Notes: generated from the letters alone by a model not told the origin. A stretch of 64,000 nt of DNA from Trissonchulus latispiculum (GCA_030248195.1 JASAND010006562.1:52765-116764); one strand, 5' to 3'; counted from the stretch's first letter, positions 1 through 12,682 are shown. Numbers and translations: made by a program.

Positions 1-2218
1 TTATGCTTATTACAATGTGTACAATGTATAGTTGTCCTTTTTGTGTGTGATTTACTAATTCAGCACATTGAGTGTGTATTTAAATTTAAGAAATAACGGT
101 AACATTCACTATGAGACAAATTAAAATTTCGGTTGGCCAGTTGTACACTGTAGAAACTTTTATATTTATCGATTGAAAAAGGGAAGGATAACCTGCATCT
201 CTAACACATAGGCGTGTGCTGTAGGGAAATAGAGTTAAAGTACAAACTAGTTTCGTGTCATTACATGTATGAATAAGATGTTATAGGATTCTGAAATTTC
301 TGTATAGATAAATCCGAAAGGGGGTTGTATACTTATCAAATTTCTGTCAACAATATAAATAGCTAGTATGATTTCATAAAAGCAAAAGACAATAGTTCTA
401 CATTATTTTTCGTTTTTCTAATTTCATAAATGAGTTTTCTACTGAATATTTTTATTTTTTCTACATTATTTACAAAAGTGATATTGATTGTTGAACAAAA
501 TTCTAGATTTTTCAATGTGTCAACTTGCTTTAGAAGTAGTCTGTTTTCATCAGATCACGTGACTAGTAGAAGCTGTATAATTTGCATATATCGAATAATT
601 CTTAACATGTAATTATGTCCTTATTCAGTTGGTCGTGGGGAAGCCTTGTTTCTTAATCTACTTTTGTTTTCTTCTTGTACTCGTTACTGCATTCGTTTCG
701 TTTTTCATTATATAATGCGTTAAGGTGTTGTTCGTTTTTATTTTACAGTAATTTCTAGCGTTTTCAATAAAGGTTATATTAGGAAACATAGAAGAAATTC
801 CAATTATATTTTACAAATTTTTTCTATTTCAAATTTAATGTTTCAATAAATATTCAAATAACAAAAACTTAGTTTGTTATTTTTTAAAAGGAACATGAAG
901 TGAAGTTTCCAATTTGCTTGTATTTTGTGATATTTCCTATCGTAGGCTACATTTTACCTGAACTTAGCGAGAATGAGAGTAAGAATCTGAAAATGTGAGG
1001 GAAATGTATTAGTTTTTATATTTTTTCTTAAAAATTTAAAAAATATCGATTTGTAAGGAGATAGTATTCCAGTTCTCTAAGTCTGTTCCTATGATGTATA
1101 CGGATATCTCTGTAGGGCGTGACGAAAAGAATGGCGATGAGAATTTGTAAAAAAGAGCGAGCCCTGACAATGAGAGACGGGTGATTTAAAAAACGAGTTT
1201 GAGGAGAATAAGAACAAAAATTCGGGAAAGAAATAAAAGCTAAAATTAACGTTGCTTTAGAAGTAACCTTTTTCGGCCCCCATCACGTGATTAGGGCAAG
1301 CTATATAATTTGCATATGTTGAGTCTTTCTTAACAGGTAGTTATACCTTTATCAATTCGTCGTGTATACATCTTGTATCTTAACTTAGTTTTGTTTCCTT
1401 TTTCTATTGATTACTGTAATCGTTTCGTTTTTCATTATTTCGTATTAAACTAAATTCTGCTTTTATGCATTAGGAGAAACATAGGTACTATATATTTCTA
1501 ATTCAGTATTCCTAGAATACACAAAACTTTGGTATTAAAACTAATTTTAATATTTTAATTTAGTAGAAAGATAGCTAAACGAGGCAACTTTAGATTTTTT
1601 CAAACGATTGAAATTAACACGAAGGGACGACAAAGTCAGAACAAAAGTTTATGATTGCTTCCACTGAAAATTATAGCGAAGGTCATACTACGAAAATTTA
1701 CGCTGTAACCAGACACTGAAATAGTGGGAGCACTCCTTTTGTTTTCCTACAATTAGAGGGGTCCTGAGAATTGTTAAAATCATTCTTGTTTTGCTGTATA
1801 AACAGGTTATTTGTGTCTTTCAACTATAATCTAGGTCGGTAAAACCCAAGCTGAAATGCAGATTTTCAAGGACTGTTTACAACATATGTCTCGTTCTAAA
1901 AGCAACTAGGTCGCGTCCGAATGTATTTACGTTCGTAGTTTAAATCCACAGAAATGCACAGTTTGAGTTTAGAATTTTGCACAGATTGAGTGTAGGAGTC
2001 AGCGTTTTCTCTCAGCAGTTCTACATGTGGCTAGGATAAAATACTGCCTCAGATTTGAATCTTTGTCTGAGTTTGTAGTAGTGACCAATATATTAAATTA
2101 TTACATTTACAGCTAAAATTAAGCAAACCGTTACATTTTTGTCAAAAAAGAACCTGTTCAAATTGGAGTTACCACATCGGATCTAGATTTGTTAAGTTTT
2201 GTGCTTTCATTTCTTATG

Positions 2219-2220
<2 letters not shown>
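1..2220. other. AT-rich stretch without a recognisable gene
   Basis: No open frame here has splice-site support or coding character; the longest is a 60-codon T-rich frame at 430-612. The only structure I see is the direct duplication annotated at 528-1437. Confidence 0.5.
528..1437. repeat. Diverged direct duplication, two ~185-bp copies
   Basis: 528-715 and 1253-1437 align along their length. Both start GCTTTAGAAGTA, share ATCACGTGA, a TATAATTTGCATAT box, a CTTAACA block and end in CGTTTCGTTTTTCATTAT. The copies lie about 725 bp apart in the same orientation and are clearly diverged. No terminal inverted repeats or coding frame were seen, so this may be a local tandem duplication or two fragments of one dispersed repeat. 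Confidence 0.6.

Positions 2221-2223
<3 letters not shown>

Positions 2224-2306
<83 letters not shown>
2224..2306. repeat. (AT)n microsatellite
   Basis: Uninterrupted AT dinucleotide run of about 83 bp. Confidence 0.98.
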
Positions 2307-2309
<3 letters not shown>

Positions 2310-2620
2310 TACAATTATCGCATTCTGTCCAGACAGTTGAGTAAATTATCTATGTGTCCAGAACAAGGTTGGACAGATGCGTAAATTTTTAAACTAAGAA
2401 CTAACAGTGCAGAATATTTGTGTTTATATCTGTCGTTTAACTTCAGTATTGTTCGTGACTTAATTTTTTATATATAGTTTATGCATTGTTCTAACGCTTG
2501 TTACAACATTTTATTAGCTTATATTTTATTAAATGTTAAATGCTACTTTAAAAATCTGTACTTGATTTAATTGGTTGTGAAGGTGATATTTTTTTTGTTA
2601 TTATTATTTTGTTTGGATTT

Positions 2621-2676
2621 TTGATTTTTTTTTTTTTTTTATAAAAAAAAAAATAATAAAAAATTTTTTTTTTTTA
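2621..2676. repeat. T-run / A-run / T-run palindromic homopolymer tract
   Basis: A T run is followed by an A-rich run with two TAAT interruptions and then another T run. It can fold on itself and is a likely assembly trouble spot. Confidence 0.8.
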
Positions 2677-3154
2677 ACCATTTGATTCAGGTACTCTGCT
2701 GTCTGTTCAATTGAATTGCTGAATTAATGGGCACGGTTTTGGAATAATTCAATGTGGAAATTTGTGGATTCCTTGGCCACTTGGGTCTCCCTGACAAAAG
2801 AAAGCCCTCCTGGTCGATAAACAATATCACCCCATGAAAGCAAGAACAACTGTCCTAAGGAGGTGATAATCAGAATACCAACTGGTGCAAAGTTAGGCCG
2901 AGGAGGCACTCTGGGTAATCACGATTTGTACAGAGGCTGTGCGTTGTACCATTCATTCAAATTTGCAGGTACATTCCATTTTAGATTTGTTTTCTAGTAT
3001 TTTTACCTGTTCTCTGCAGAATTTTACTTGCAGATGTGACAAACGCGAAACTACTGATTAGGCGTGACACATATACTGGATTTAGGTACTAGAAGGATTG
3101 AGTACTAAAGGGATTAACGCCACTGTCATTGACCACTTGAGTGAATAATAGGTG

Positions 3155-3210
3155 TGGGTGCAGATATAAACTATTTACTTGCCGGTGAAGTGCTAATGCT
3201 AGGGCCACTT
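3155..3210. repeat. 56-bp segment repeated identically at 12683-12738
   Basis: The block begins TGGGTGCAGATATAAAC and ends GGGCCACTT in both places, with no difference that I can see. At 3155 it is embedded in unique-looking sequence; at 12683 it runs straight into an (AT)n microsatellite. It is probably a conserved terminal part of a dispersed element. Confidence 0.85.
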
Positions 3211-3859
3211 CACTTACTTTTTTAAACGAAGCATGAAGAGATCGAATTTTAATTGTTGCCTACCGGCCTAGATATGTATATGTATATATAGAAGCGTGTT
3301 GCATGTAGGGTTAAACTAGTGAATATACGTCATAATGAATGTAATAAGGTTGAGTTAGCAAATGGCCAACAAAGAGTCTGAATTGACCTTTGTTAAAATA
3401 GTCTCATTGAACTGAGAAAAGAGTGAAGATTTTTTGTTTAAATTTGACACAGTCTTAAAATCGACGTAGTGACGATTACAGGTGTGGAGTTATGAACAGC
3501 CTCCGTTGCTTTATGGCATGTAATGACATAAGAAGTCGTAAGAGGATGGGTTTAGAAAGAAGAAATTAGGGAAGCGTGATCAGTGTACTCTGTGTAGAGT
3601 TCAATAGAAAGGCCTGCACTGAGAGCTTTCGATTGATATATAATGTGCCATATTTTGAAAAATCGCTGTTTTGTGAATTTCGGGGTCTGAGGTTCCCGAT
3701 TGGCGCACTGAGAAGTACTGGACACAGCTGTCGGCATAATTCATGCATCAAATTTATCCTAAGGCACGAATAAATATGCTGAAATGCAATTGCTCAATAT
3801 AGCTTGGTCGTAAAATGCCAATCTTTCGAAAAAACAGCAATTTTCGCAATTTTGCAGAA

Positions 3860-4228
3860 AAAACTAATTTCTGCGCCAAAGAAATCTCGACACTGGAGAA
3901 AGATTCCAAGTAGCATTGGGTATCGTTCGAAACCTGTATACATATACTGTGTCACTATGGAGTTAGAATGTTTAGTTAGGACCTCTATCTTTTATAATAT
4001 GCAGTCAAACTTAGTGACCCGAATTTTTGGTCACCAAAAACGACAGATCTTAGCTATTTTCGGCAGTTCTCTAACTTCAAAAATTCATTAAAAATTTTTG
4101 AAGACCTAATTCAAAATTTTTAATTCCACAGTGACACAGTATCTGCTTAAAGATTTAAATCGATACCAAATGTAACCCGGTATCTTACACCGGTTTCGAG
4201 ATATTTTGGCGCAGAATTATAATCGACA
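3860..4228. repeat. Foldback (inverted repeat) element
   Basis: The left arm (about 3860-3966) and right arm (about 4120-4228) are inverted copies. CTGCGCCAAAG, TCTCGA, GGTATCG and ACTGTGTCACTATGGA on the left mirror a right arm with CACAGTGACACAGT, GGTATC and TTGGCGCAG. The loop is about 150 bp. The 95-codon frame at 3804-4091 lies across this structure and is not a gene. No target duplication was identified. Confidence 0.6.
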
Positions 4229-6180
4229 CTTTTTCGATTTTCTATGTTTAACACACGCATACCTCTAGTTTGAGGTCAATTTTCTCAACAACCGTAAGAA
4301 TTCCAACTTAAATTTTATACTCGTTAAAATATCCCACTTGGACAATGAAATATGTGAAAATCAGAAAAATCGGAGATGATCGGAAAAATGACCCTAAAGT
4401 GGACCCCCCCTTAATTGCTCTTATAATACAACATAGATCTCAACATTTAATCTGAAAAACGTAGATGTTGATTTCCAAACAGGAAAGTTAATGATGAAAA
4501 CCTAGGGTAGAGAAAATTTCATTTGTGTTAAAAATTGCGTTAACTGAAATCAAATTTTAATCAAATTTAATAAAAGTTTATTTTAGTGCAGCTTGAAATA
4601 TTTAGCGTTTGCTCAGCGAATTAGCGGTTTAATACACGACCCATAGGGTCTTCAAATTGAGCAGGTGCAGCGAAACCCAATTTTGATTATGCCGAACTTT
4701 GATAATTACAGAATATATCGGCATAATAAAAGGCTTTGCTTGCAATATTAAATCCAATAACGACCATTTCGAGAAACAAAGCATATAGTTACTTATTTTT
4801 TGCTATTTAATTTGATGCCTATTTAAAGTTCACTGAACAGCTGTTATGTGTTGGCAGTTACGTCTCTTTGTCTATGACTATGTCTTTTGGTAGACTCCGC
4901 TAGATTCAATCTATTGTATTATATCTATTATAATTCATCATAATTCGTCATAATATAATGACTTATATTTATGACGTTGGAGAATGGAGAGACATTGAAT
5001 GGGTGTTAAAAGTCTAAGTAGTTTAATTTTGACAGTGGAAATGCAGTTTTTGTTCATTCTATTCTGCTGCTATTTTTAACTTTATTTTTGCAATCTACGG
5101 TCAATAAGGTCAGTGTTTATTGCAGTTGATATTATAAATACGCAGTTAACTGTAAGTTGAACTGTGCAGTTAAAACTAATACTATGGCATATGTTTTGTA
5201 GTTGTTAATATAATTTCATTCACCCCCTCCTCCTCTTTGTCTTTACTTTAAAGTATCCTTGTATCAAAATCAAGCGTTTTAACACAAACGTATCTAACGT
5301 ATCTAAACACAGCAGGCTATATAAATATTCATATACTTATGCCAGCCTTGGTGAGAAATTAGGACTGGACTCTAACAATTCTTTTGCTGGGCTTTTGTTT
5401 CAAATGTACAATAAAATTCAGCGGGCATATACTGGGAGAGAAGCTTTGTTGTTTCAACGGAGAGACTGAGAGAGTTATAAAGAGAGACTACATTTAATTG
5501 ATACCTATTTGGCACAGGAATTAAAATAGTTTATTTAGTCTTTTCCTTGTCTTCGTCGTCTTCATCGTCATAGCTTTCATCATTCATCATAAGAGTAGGC
5601 AATTAGTAGGAAAGCAAACTAAAAATTATTATTCACATTTAATTTCTGCAAAGGGTCCATGTTTTTCAAGTAGTTTCATTGAGCTTTGGTACGTCAATGA
5701 CAAGGATAAGTTCACGTATTTCTATTTCAATCTTTTTCAATCATCTTCCAATCAATCAATTTTGCACTGAAATAAGTTTTATATGAGAAATTTTGTAAAT
5801 TAGGTAGTGCGCGTTAGCGCACTACCTAGAATAGGAACAAAAGGCGTATTGCGGACTCTTGGATCATAGTTTTCTCTAGTGTTGGCGGATTAGTTTAGCT
5901 AGAGCCTTTATTGTGCAAGTAGAAGCCTCTTCACGAGGGGTCCATACTGTGAAAATTTGAGCAAAAGCGGCCGAGCCATTTTTGAGTTATGAAAGTGTCA
6001 AATTTTTAATGCACGACTTTCTCTCCATCCCCCCACCCTGAAATCGGAGCTCTTAGATTTCCTTGGAGTTTTTTTTACACCGTTTTCCCCATTTAGGGGA
6101 AATAAGTTCGGTGTAGGTAGGACCCCCCATAGGTCTGTACATAGCCGGATTTCGATTTTTTCGGAGAGAAGTTTTAGTGA
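4229..6180. other. Intergenic sequence, no gene recognised
   Basis: AT-rich with short palindromic pieces, including a GTAGTGCGCTAACGCGCACTAC-like hairpin near 5806-5827. An acidic micro-frame on the minus strand near 5540-5595 has no usable acceptor. Confidence 0.4.
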
Positions 6181-6218
6181 AGGTTTATGAGTATTATGAG
6201 TGAAGCGGCTGATGGTGA

Positions 6219-6392
6219 ATACAGGCGGTGCATGGGCTCCATCGTTGGCTTGAGGGCGTCCGGGGTATTAAAGTGGGGAATGTAAAGTTCTGCCCGGTGA
6301 CGGCGATTAAACACCAGGGCCAGTCTCCGGATGCGAATCACGATACAGCTTATGCCAAGGCGTTGTTGGAAATCTCGATCACTACTGCCTAG
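6219..6392 (+). other. GC-rich coding-like island 1 (58 codons)
   Basis: An open frame of 57 residues plus stop sits in a patch much richer in G+C than its surroundings. The composition looks protein-like, with HGLHRWLEGVRGIKVGN near the start and a KHQGQSPDANHDTAYAKALL stretch ending the frame. It has no ATG and starts just after a TGA, so if real it is an exon or a fragment. I do not recognise the protein. Its codon use resembles the islands at 7068-7359 and 7602-7836 and not the AT-rich exons of genes A to D, so the three may be pieces of one inserted or foreign element. Confidence 0.25.
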
Positions 6393-7067
6393 TTGGCTGA
6401 AGGATGTCCGCGTTCTTATTCTAAAGAGAGTAGAGTAGCGTTACGAGGTAACTATTATATAAGCTTGGGAGATCATAGTTAATGCGTGCCGATCTACTAC
6501 TGATATATGAACAATTTTTAAGGTGTAAAAAATTAGTTTAATGCCTTTGTCAGTGCGTGGTTTAACTCGGTGGAGGTAGCAATAACTGGCAAAAGCCCAG
6601 TTAAGTTGTTTTTTGTGGTTGTAACCACAGTTTATTGAAGCGGAAGCTAGTGGGAACCGGCAAACAGAAAAGGAGGAAACGGTTTCTGGAAACGGGATTA
6701 CTGATTTTAAGATGCTACACGTTAAAGCACTGTATAGATCGAAATTATGCAGTTTTTATCGTTTTGCGGATAAAACAGTTATAAATGTTAAACTTAATGA
6801 GGTTAAACCAGTCATAAATGTTTAACTAAAAACTATTAAATTGTAAGGAAACGGAGACTTATTGAATTTCCAATTGCAAAAATTCTAAGTTTCTGGCAGC
6901 CGAATCGAGGAAGGTGTATGCTTGGAAAAGTGCGATTGGGGAGGGTGGAGGGGTAAGCTTGCCGTCTCCCCTCCCTTTGCCGAAAAAGTTTTGCCTAAGT
7001 AAGTATATTATATAAGTATGCTGAAATATGTTTGATTCGAATCGCAATTACTATGTTTCTACAGTTT

Positions 7068-7359
7068 TTAGGTTTTGACTGGGCCGTGCCTTGAGACAGC
7101 GTCATGGTCAATTACAGTGTGGTTGATCTGGAAAGTGACGTCGTTCTCATGGGTGTGTGAGAGTGTAGTTTGTTGACTCTGCACCATCTGCACATGAGTA
7201 GTCTGTCTGGCGTGGTGTTCAGGATAAGTGGCATCCTGTGCAAGAAATGCGTTGATGGTGTGGCCCTCAACTTTGTTGCCCTGTGTGATGTGCAACTTGG
7301 ATGCAGCCTGCAGACTTCTCTGGCAGATGGTGATGAGCAAAAGTGGAAGGAAAGTGCGG
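7068..7359 (-). CDS. Candidate GC-rich terminal exon, unknown protein
   Basis: On the minus strand an open frame runs from a possible acceptor (AATTCCAG before 7359) to a TAA at 7068-7070, about 97 codons. The residues are varied and polar, rich in His, Gln, Thr and Asn, with segments such as KLHITQGNKVEGHTINAFL and NDVTFQINHTVIDHDAV. G+C is far above the local background and third positions are C-rich (CAC, AAC, ATC). A longer frame continues upstream to 7508 but its extra part is AT-rich and unconvincing. No domain is recognised. It could be the last exon of a gene or a fragment of a mobile element. Confidence 0.35.
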
Positions 7360-7601
7360 CTGGAATTAAGGTTTTTGTTTTTTAAACACTTCATTTCAGT
7401 TACTTTAAGGTAATGGTATCCTTTCCTGCAGTGATTTTCTGATACTTTTTTGACTTTCTTAATTTTCCTGTGTAAGGAGGGTTGAAAATGGAGACTGTAC
7501 AAGTACAATGCCGCACTGTACTGAGTGCTATACTGTACTGCGACATATATATGTACATAAGCCTTTCATTATATACTATCTTATATATTCTTGCGTCTTA
7601 G

Positions 7602-7836
7602 ATGCCTGCCTACGTCAAGGAGGGTTTGGTCAGCTCGGTCATGACAGACCCCAATGACCCTGACCTTGCCCTGCTGCAGCAGGGATTCTTCCATCACGGG
7701 GTGCCTTGCCTGGAGTGGACATCACATGAAGACCAGGACAGAAAGTTCGGGAAGCACGGGGAGGCCCTCCAGCTGTCCACCGTGCACGAATATAAGGACC
7801 TGGCTAATGTGATGTGGCCCTGTGGCGGGTGGAAAG
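7602..7836 (+). CDS. Candidate GC-rich internal exon, unknown protein
   Basis: The frame starts right after a pyrimidine-led acceptor (TTGCGTCTTAG) with ATGCCTGCC and ends at a consensus donor (GGAAAG then GTACG). It codes about 78 residues with a strongly protein-like mix, for example PNDPDLALLQQGFFHHGVP and LSTVHEYKDLANVMWPCGGW. Immediately downstream another frame (about 7837-7985) stays GC-rich and coding-like (RYEVKASNVGEFSNSRIVV), so the segment may be frameshifted instead of spliced at 7836. The family is not recognised. Its G+C and codon use are unlike genes A to D. Confidence 0.4.
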
Positions 7837-8499
7837 GTACGAAGTGAAAGCGTCTAACGTAGGGGAATTCTCCAATTCCCGGATAGTTGTCTTGACCGGA
7901 CGTCGACCCCGTTCCCCTGCCGGGTCCCCTGTGCGACTTGTCGTTTTGGTGCATGGTACGGATCGGCAAAAATTGTCACCTTCTACAGGTATATAAACGT
8001 ACTTTTATACTAAGAAAACATATTATTTATATATCTGGCGAATTATCAACAAACAAAATTTTAATACTTTCTTTGCTGTTTACACAATGCTAAAGGTTGC
8101 ATGTTGCCCCCAGGAATTTTTCCTGCCATGTGTGAAACGTTTTTTCAAAAAATTTTCGCAACGTCGGCGCGAAATAAGTGTAGTGTATTATACCATTATA
8201 ATACGTGTTTCGCAATAAAAAGTAGCAATTATCCTATTTGGTCTACTTTGACCCCCTTCTGTATCATTATTTGTGCATGAACAAGCAGTGCTCATTAAAT
8301 ATTATTGTAATTTCAACAAATAATCTGTAAAGATTCCACGAAGGTCACGAAATAAAAAAATTCTCAGCTTATGTATATATGCTAATTAGCTGTTCACTGG
8401 GATAGGCCCCGGCTCAACCGTTATATCTGCATTGATCTGAATATATACTAATAACTTATACTAATAACTAATAACTTGTTATATATACTAATAACTTTG

Positions 8500-10260
8500 A
8501 ATGAGGGGGAACCAAAACGTGGGGACTCCCCGCCCCCACCTTTATTCATTATTAACGCCAATATACATATGTAATGTGGGTAATAGCGTCCCCGCTATCA
8601 CCCCCTTTCCAAGTCCTTTCCCAATTTCCATTATCGTTGTTTTTCCCAAAACTCTCCCAAAATCACCCAAATTCCCCATAAATATTGCATTGCTATAATT
8701 GTTGGGAAGCCCAATGATTTTGTATTGTTTTATATATGAAAACAACTTTAAATATCGTGCAGTGCTAACTTTATGCTCATCTCTTGAAAATTATCTAAAA
8801 TCACTTATTTCTGAGTGTAAACTTAACATTGCATGTATTTTCAATTCTTGTTGGCTTAGCAAAGATAGACCCTCCCGTTCCCAACGCATAACAAAATTCT
8901 CCTTTAACGATTTCGTCACCTTTTCATCAGTTGGGAGTTTTTCAATCTACGGTACGGTCGGGTCTTCTAAGTTGGGGCCCCCATCTCCGGCAAATCCTAC
9001 ACCTAAGCTTAAGTTGTGTATTTTTTCCCCTTTGTTCCAAAATTAACTAAAATTCTCTTTTGTTAACCCTGTCTGTTATCCCTAATCCCCTTTTTACATC
9101 TTTTTCCATTAACTATTAACTCCCCTTCCCCTGCCCTTATCCTTTTTTTGCGGGGTTGCCCCGTCCCCCCGGGTCTACCTTTCCTAGCTAACACCCTTTC
9201 CCCGTTTGTGCCGTATTTCCCCCTTTCCCCCCATTGTTGCTGGTTCCCTCCCCCTCTGCCTGTCCCAGTCTGTGCTTATTATTTCTGACTGAATTGCGGG
9301 TAGCCCGCTGTATTTTCCTGTCCCCTCCGGGTAGCCCGGAAGGTATATTCCTATTATTGTCCTTGCCCTGTCTGTCCCTAATAAATCGACCAGTTGTCTT
9401 TGCTACTTATTTAATTTTACCCATTCATTTTAACTAGATTGATCTCGTTTATTAGCTAGGTAGCGCTCTGGGAATAGCCCGGAGTTGACTTATAACTGAG
9501 GTTAATTTTTGTGCGTGTCCCCCATCTTGTCTGGCACCCCGTTGGCGTCCCCCAAAATCCTGTCTGTTCCCCCTTGGCGAGGCAAGTCGGTGGAAAAGAG
9601 CCGCCTAGACTAAATATCTCCACCCGCAGTCGCAGGTCAGCGTTCATTGCGCACAGTTCCCTTGTAAAATTTGGTGTGTGAGCTCAGCGGTTAAATTCCC
9701 TAGCTCCTCCCATATTTTACACATATATACATATGCAATGCCGGCTGCGACCGCCCCCCCCCCAGATGACCTAACACCTCCACACACAGATTTAATTCTA
9801 AAATTTGACTGAAACTATCAAAACCAAAAGTTAGCATTTTTAGAAAACTTTAAACCTAATTTTGGACCAACAAAAGTAATCTCTAATCTAATCTCCCAAA
9901 TCCCGGGCTTATTCTGGGGGGATTCCCCACCCCCATAAACGATCCCCCCCAAATCTACCCCCACCCCAGGCCGCACCCGGGGGGGATGGGTCAAGTAGTC
10001 TGGACCCCCTTATGGGTATTCAAAAGGAAAAATTTTAGCTAATTCCATAGTAAAACCTGCGAGATATTACAACATTTTCGCGTAATTGCCGCGATAATCT
10101 GTCTGTGCAAGAATTAGACATCCAATGTAAAATTTCAGGGCGAAGAGACAAAAACTCTTCAATTTCTGGGAGGCTGCGCCCCCAGCCCCCTCTTGCATTT
10201 GACCTTGGACCCCCATTTCAAAGGTCTGGTTGAGGGCCTGCCCACCAACCAGAGGGTGCC
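8500..10260. other. Pyrimidine-rich, strand-asymmetric tract
   Basis: For about 1.7 kb the + strand is dominated by C and T, with many CCCC runs and few G, ending in C-rich blocks near 9750-9985. Open frames here (8699-9046, 9234-9437) are by-products of missing purines. The asymmetry suggests a decayed transcribed element or repeat-derived DNA; I could not identify its type. Confidence 0.5.
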
Positions 10261-10801
10261 TCTTTTGGTACTAAATTTTGTCCTGAAAAATTCGATCAGG
10301 CTAATTTTCCGGCTCCGCCGGAGACTTTTACTCATTTTTAGCTTTTTAACACAAAATTTGCCTTTTTTGTACTAAAAATCAACTTTTACATCAGCTGCTA
10401 GGAAAATAGCGCTATTTTTTTGCATATTTTTGAGACATTTTGCGCTCCCCTCCAGATTCTACGACACGGCGGCTTCTTTGAAGTTTGTTCAAATTAGCCT
10501 ACCTTACGCATGCAAGAAGATCCAAAGCTGCAATTTTCACGTAGTTGTGTATAATGACGAGACGCAAAATGTAGCGCACTGGCTTGACTTGATTCAGCTC
10601 ACAGTTTTCGCAAGCCTGGATTAAACCCTCGAAAAGTGTTAAAACTACCTATTTTCGGTGTTTAAAGAGGAATAACTTTCACAGACAGCAGTTTTGAGCG
10701 ATGAACCAATTATAACTTTCACTCAGCGTGATAAGAGCTTTCAAATGCACCCAAGCTTGTAGTGATCGGAGCAACTTTAATTTTTCGGATATGGGTCCGC
10801 T

Positions 10802-11066
10802 GAAACCACAAGCCGCCCCAAATCCACTTAATTTATATATATTCGTGTTCTCCTGAACGAGACCTTTAATTTGATACCAAACTCGACTACTTGTTGCTTA
10901 TTATTTCTTTTCCTACCTTTCTTAAAATTTATGAAATTTTAAATTTTAAAACTTTTTAAAATTTTCGAAATCTCTGATTTCTCAGCTTTCAGAAAATATA
11001 TACATTGTCATGCCTAGCTTGAATAATAAACTCTCCACAAAATTCACTCTTTTGTTCCGGTTTAAG
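10802..11066. repeat. Dispersed repeat, copy 1 (copy 2 at 61109-61380)
   Basis: Both copies contain CGCCCCAAATCC, a GATACCAAACT/TTATCAAACTTGACTA block, TTTCTTTTCCTAC, a TCTCTGATTT box, CAGAAAATATATACATTGTC and ACAAAATTCACTCTTTTG in the same order. They are same-strand and moderately diverged. No coding content. Confidence 0.75.
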
Positions 11067-12326
11067 TTTGCTAGACTATAGTACATAGCATTGTAAACGT
11101 AGGGGATCGTAAGGAAAATTCGTTGCGTAGAGTTGGCCAAATCCACTTTTAAATCTAGCTTATTTTTGACGACGCAGCATGTATTTCATTTGCTGTAGGA
11201 TTTGTTAGCTATGAAAAAGGCAAAAGCGGGGGCCTTGGGGCTGCAGCCGCCAGCTAAAACCTACAGCTCTTTTATTTCGCCGAAGGCGAAATATTTGTAA
11301 TCGGTGGGCCCACTTTTGAACTGGAACATTTATTGTGCTAGTTCCAGTGGCTATGCTTAGCATGCAGATCCAGCTGTTGAGTTTTTCGAAATGGGACCAT
11401 TAATGAAAACATGTTGCGAAGTGAACGTTTTTGAACGAAATAGGTCGCGCTTTTTATGAGGAATAAATTTTTAAATAATTTAAAGTTTAACTGGTGATGG
11501 GTGCTCGATAATAAATATTGCTTTCTCTTGAATAGAGTTCATGCATTGCACCCCTTTGTCTAGATTAAGTTATGAAGGAATTATAATGGTGTAAATTATG
11601 CAAATGAATTAAACTCAATTTATTGCCTCATTTCTTGAATGTAGCTATGTATCGCTTTCAAAAATTATTTCCACACACTTTGGAGCTGCCATCCATAAAC
11701 GCCATCAAACTAATTTCCGTTGCGGTAAATAGTACTCAGCTAGAGCGAAATATTGCCCCCTTTAGGGGTTAGTTGTTTTAAATTTACAGGGTTTTGGAAA
11801 ATTTTAGAGCCATTTGCTTGTTAGCGGAAGCAAAATTTAACAGTGCATTTCCGTGTAATATTTAAATTCGAGTCATTCAGTAAAAAGTGTTGCAAAAAAT
11901 GTAATGCCGAAAAATCATAATTTGAAACATTGATGTTCTGATGAACTCATGTTACATAACTTGTATGTTACATAATTGAAAGCCAGCAACCCCACCCTAT
12001 ATGCTTGGCTGTAAATTCACGCCGAAGGCGCGAAAATGTTTGCCTTTCTTGTTGATCCTTTGTGTCTCTTAATTTATCTGACCTTCGAAACCTGACAGGG
12101 GGGGGGCTGCTGCCCCTTCCCCGCCCCTTGGTCCCTTCCCCAAGGTTGGGCTTGGTTAAGTTAACTTCAAGTTAAGCAGCCCATACAATGGAGATTCTCA
12201 AAGCCGTCCTTCTAGCTAACCCACGTTAGCAGTGTGAGCTGTCTTTCAACGCTCTAATGTCTATGCCTAAGCAGGAGGTATGGCCGTTGAAGCCTGGTCT
12301 TGCTAAGTGTTCAAACCAGGAAACTA
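11067..12326. other. Repeat-derived stretch without a gene
   Basis: Contains GC-rich element debris (GGGGGCCTTGGGGCTGCAG near 11229) and C/G runs around 12100-12140. No supported coding exon. Confidence 0.4.
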
Positions 12327-12569
12327 CTAGTTGGCACCCATAAATGGCGGCGGTACAAAAGAGATACCTATCATATTGGCAACATAGATGTAGTCACCAA
12401 CAGAGTTCAACCTCGCGGACTCCCTGTTGAATGCAGTCACAGCCAGAAGTCCCTTACAGACTTCAAAAAGTTGTTCTACAGGCCAGATATTATACTCCTT
12501 AGGCCTTATGATATTATACTCCATGATATTCCGAAACGCTACAAACGGCCACAGAAGTAAAGTGTGCAA
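12327..12569 (-). pseudogene. Coding-like fragment, unknown protein
   Basis: The minus-strand frame of about 80 codons ends at a TAG and its last ~55 residues look protein-like (VEQLFEVCKGLLAVTAFN, YIYVANMIGISFVPPPFM). Base composition is less AT-rich than the flanks. No acceptor is obvious at the upstream edge. I do not recognise it; it may be a mobile-element fragment or chance. Confidence 0.2.
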
Positions 12570-12682
12570 TTTTATTACTATAACTGTACTGACAGCCTCA
12601 TGGACTTGTTATCCGGATATTTATTTAGGTTTTCAAATCAAAACGTGATAACAAATGAGGAAAAACTTAAAGCATTTAAAAT

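Noticed and set aside
3804..4091. 95-codon frame
   Set aside because: Lies inside the 3860-4228 inverted repeat and has no coding pattern.
5520..5600. Minus-strand acidic micro-ORF (DDEDDEDKEK-type)
   Set aside because: No acceptor in frame; all upstream frames stop. The TC-rich sequence alone explains it.
11936..11985. CTGATGA followed by GAAA resembling a hammerhead core
   Set aside because: The bases between do not form stem II; the ATGTTACAT copies are direct, not inverted.
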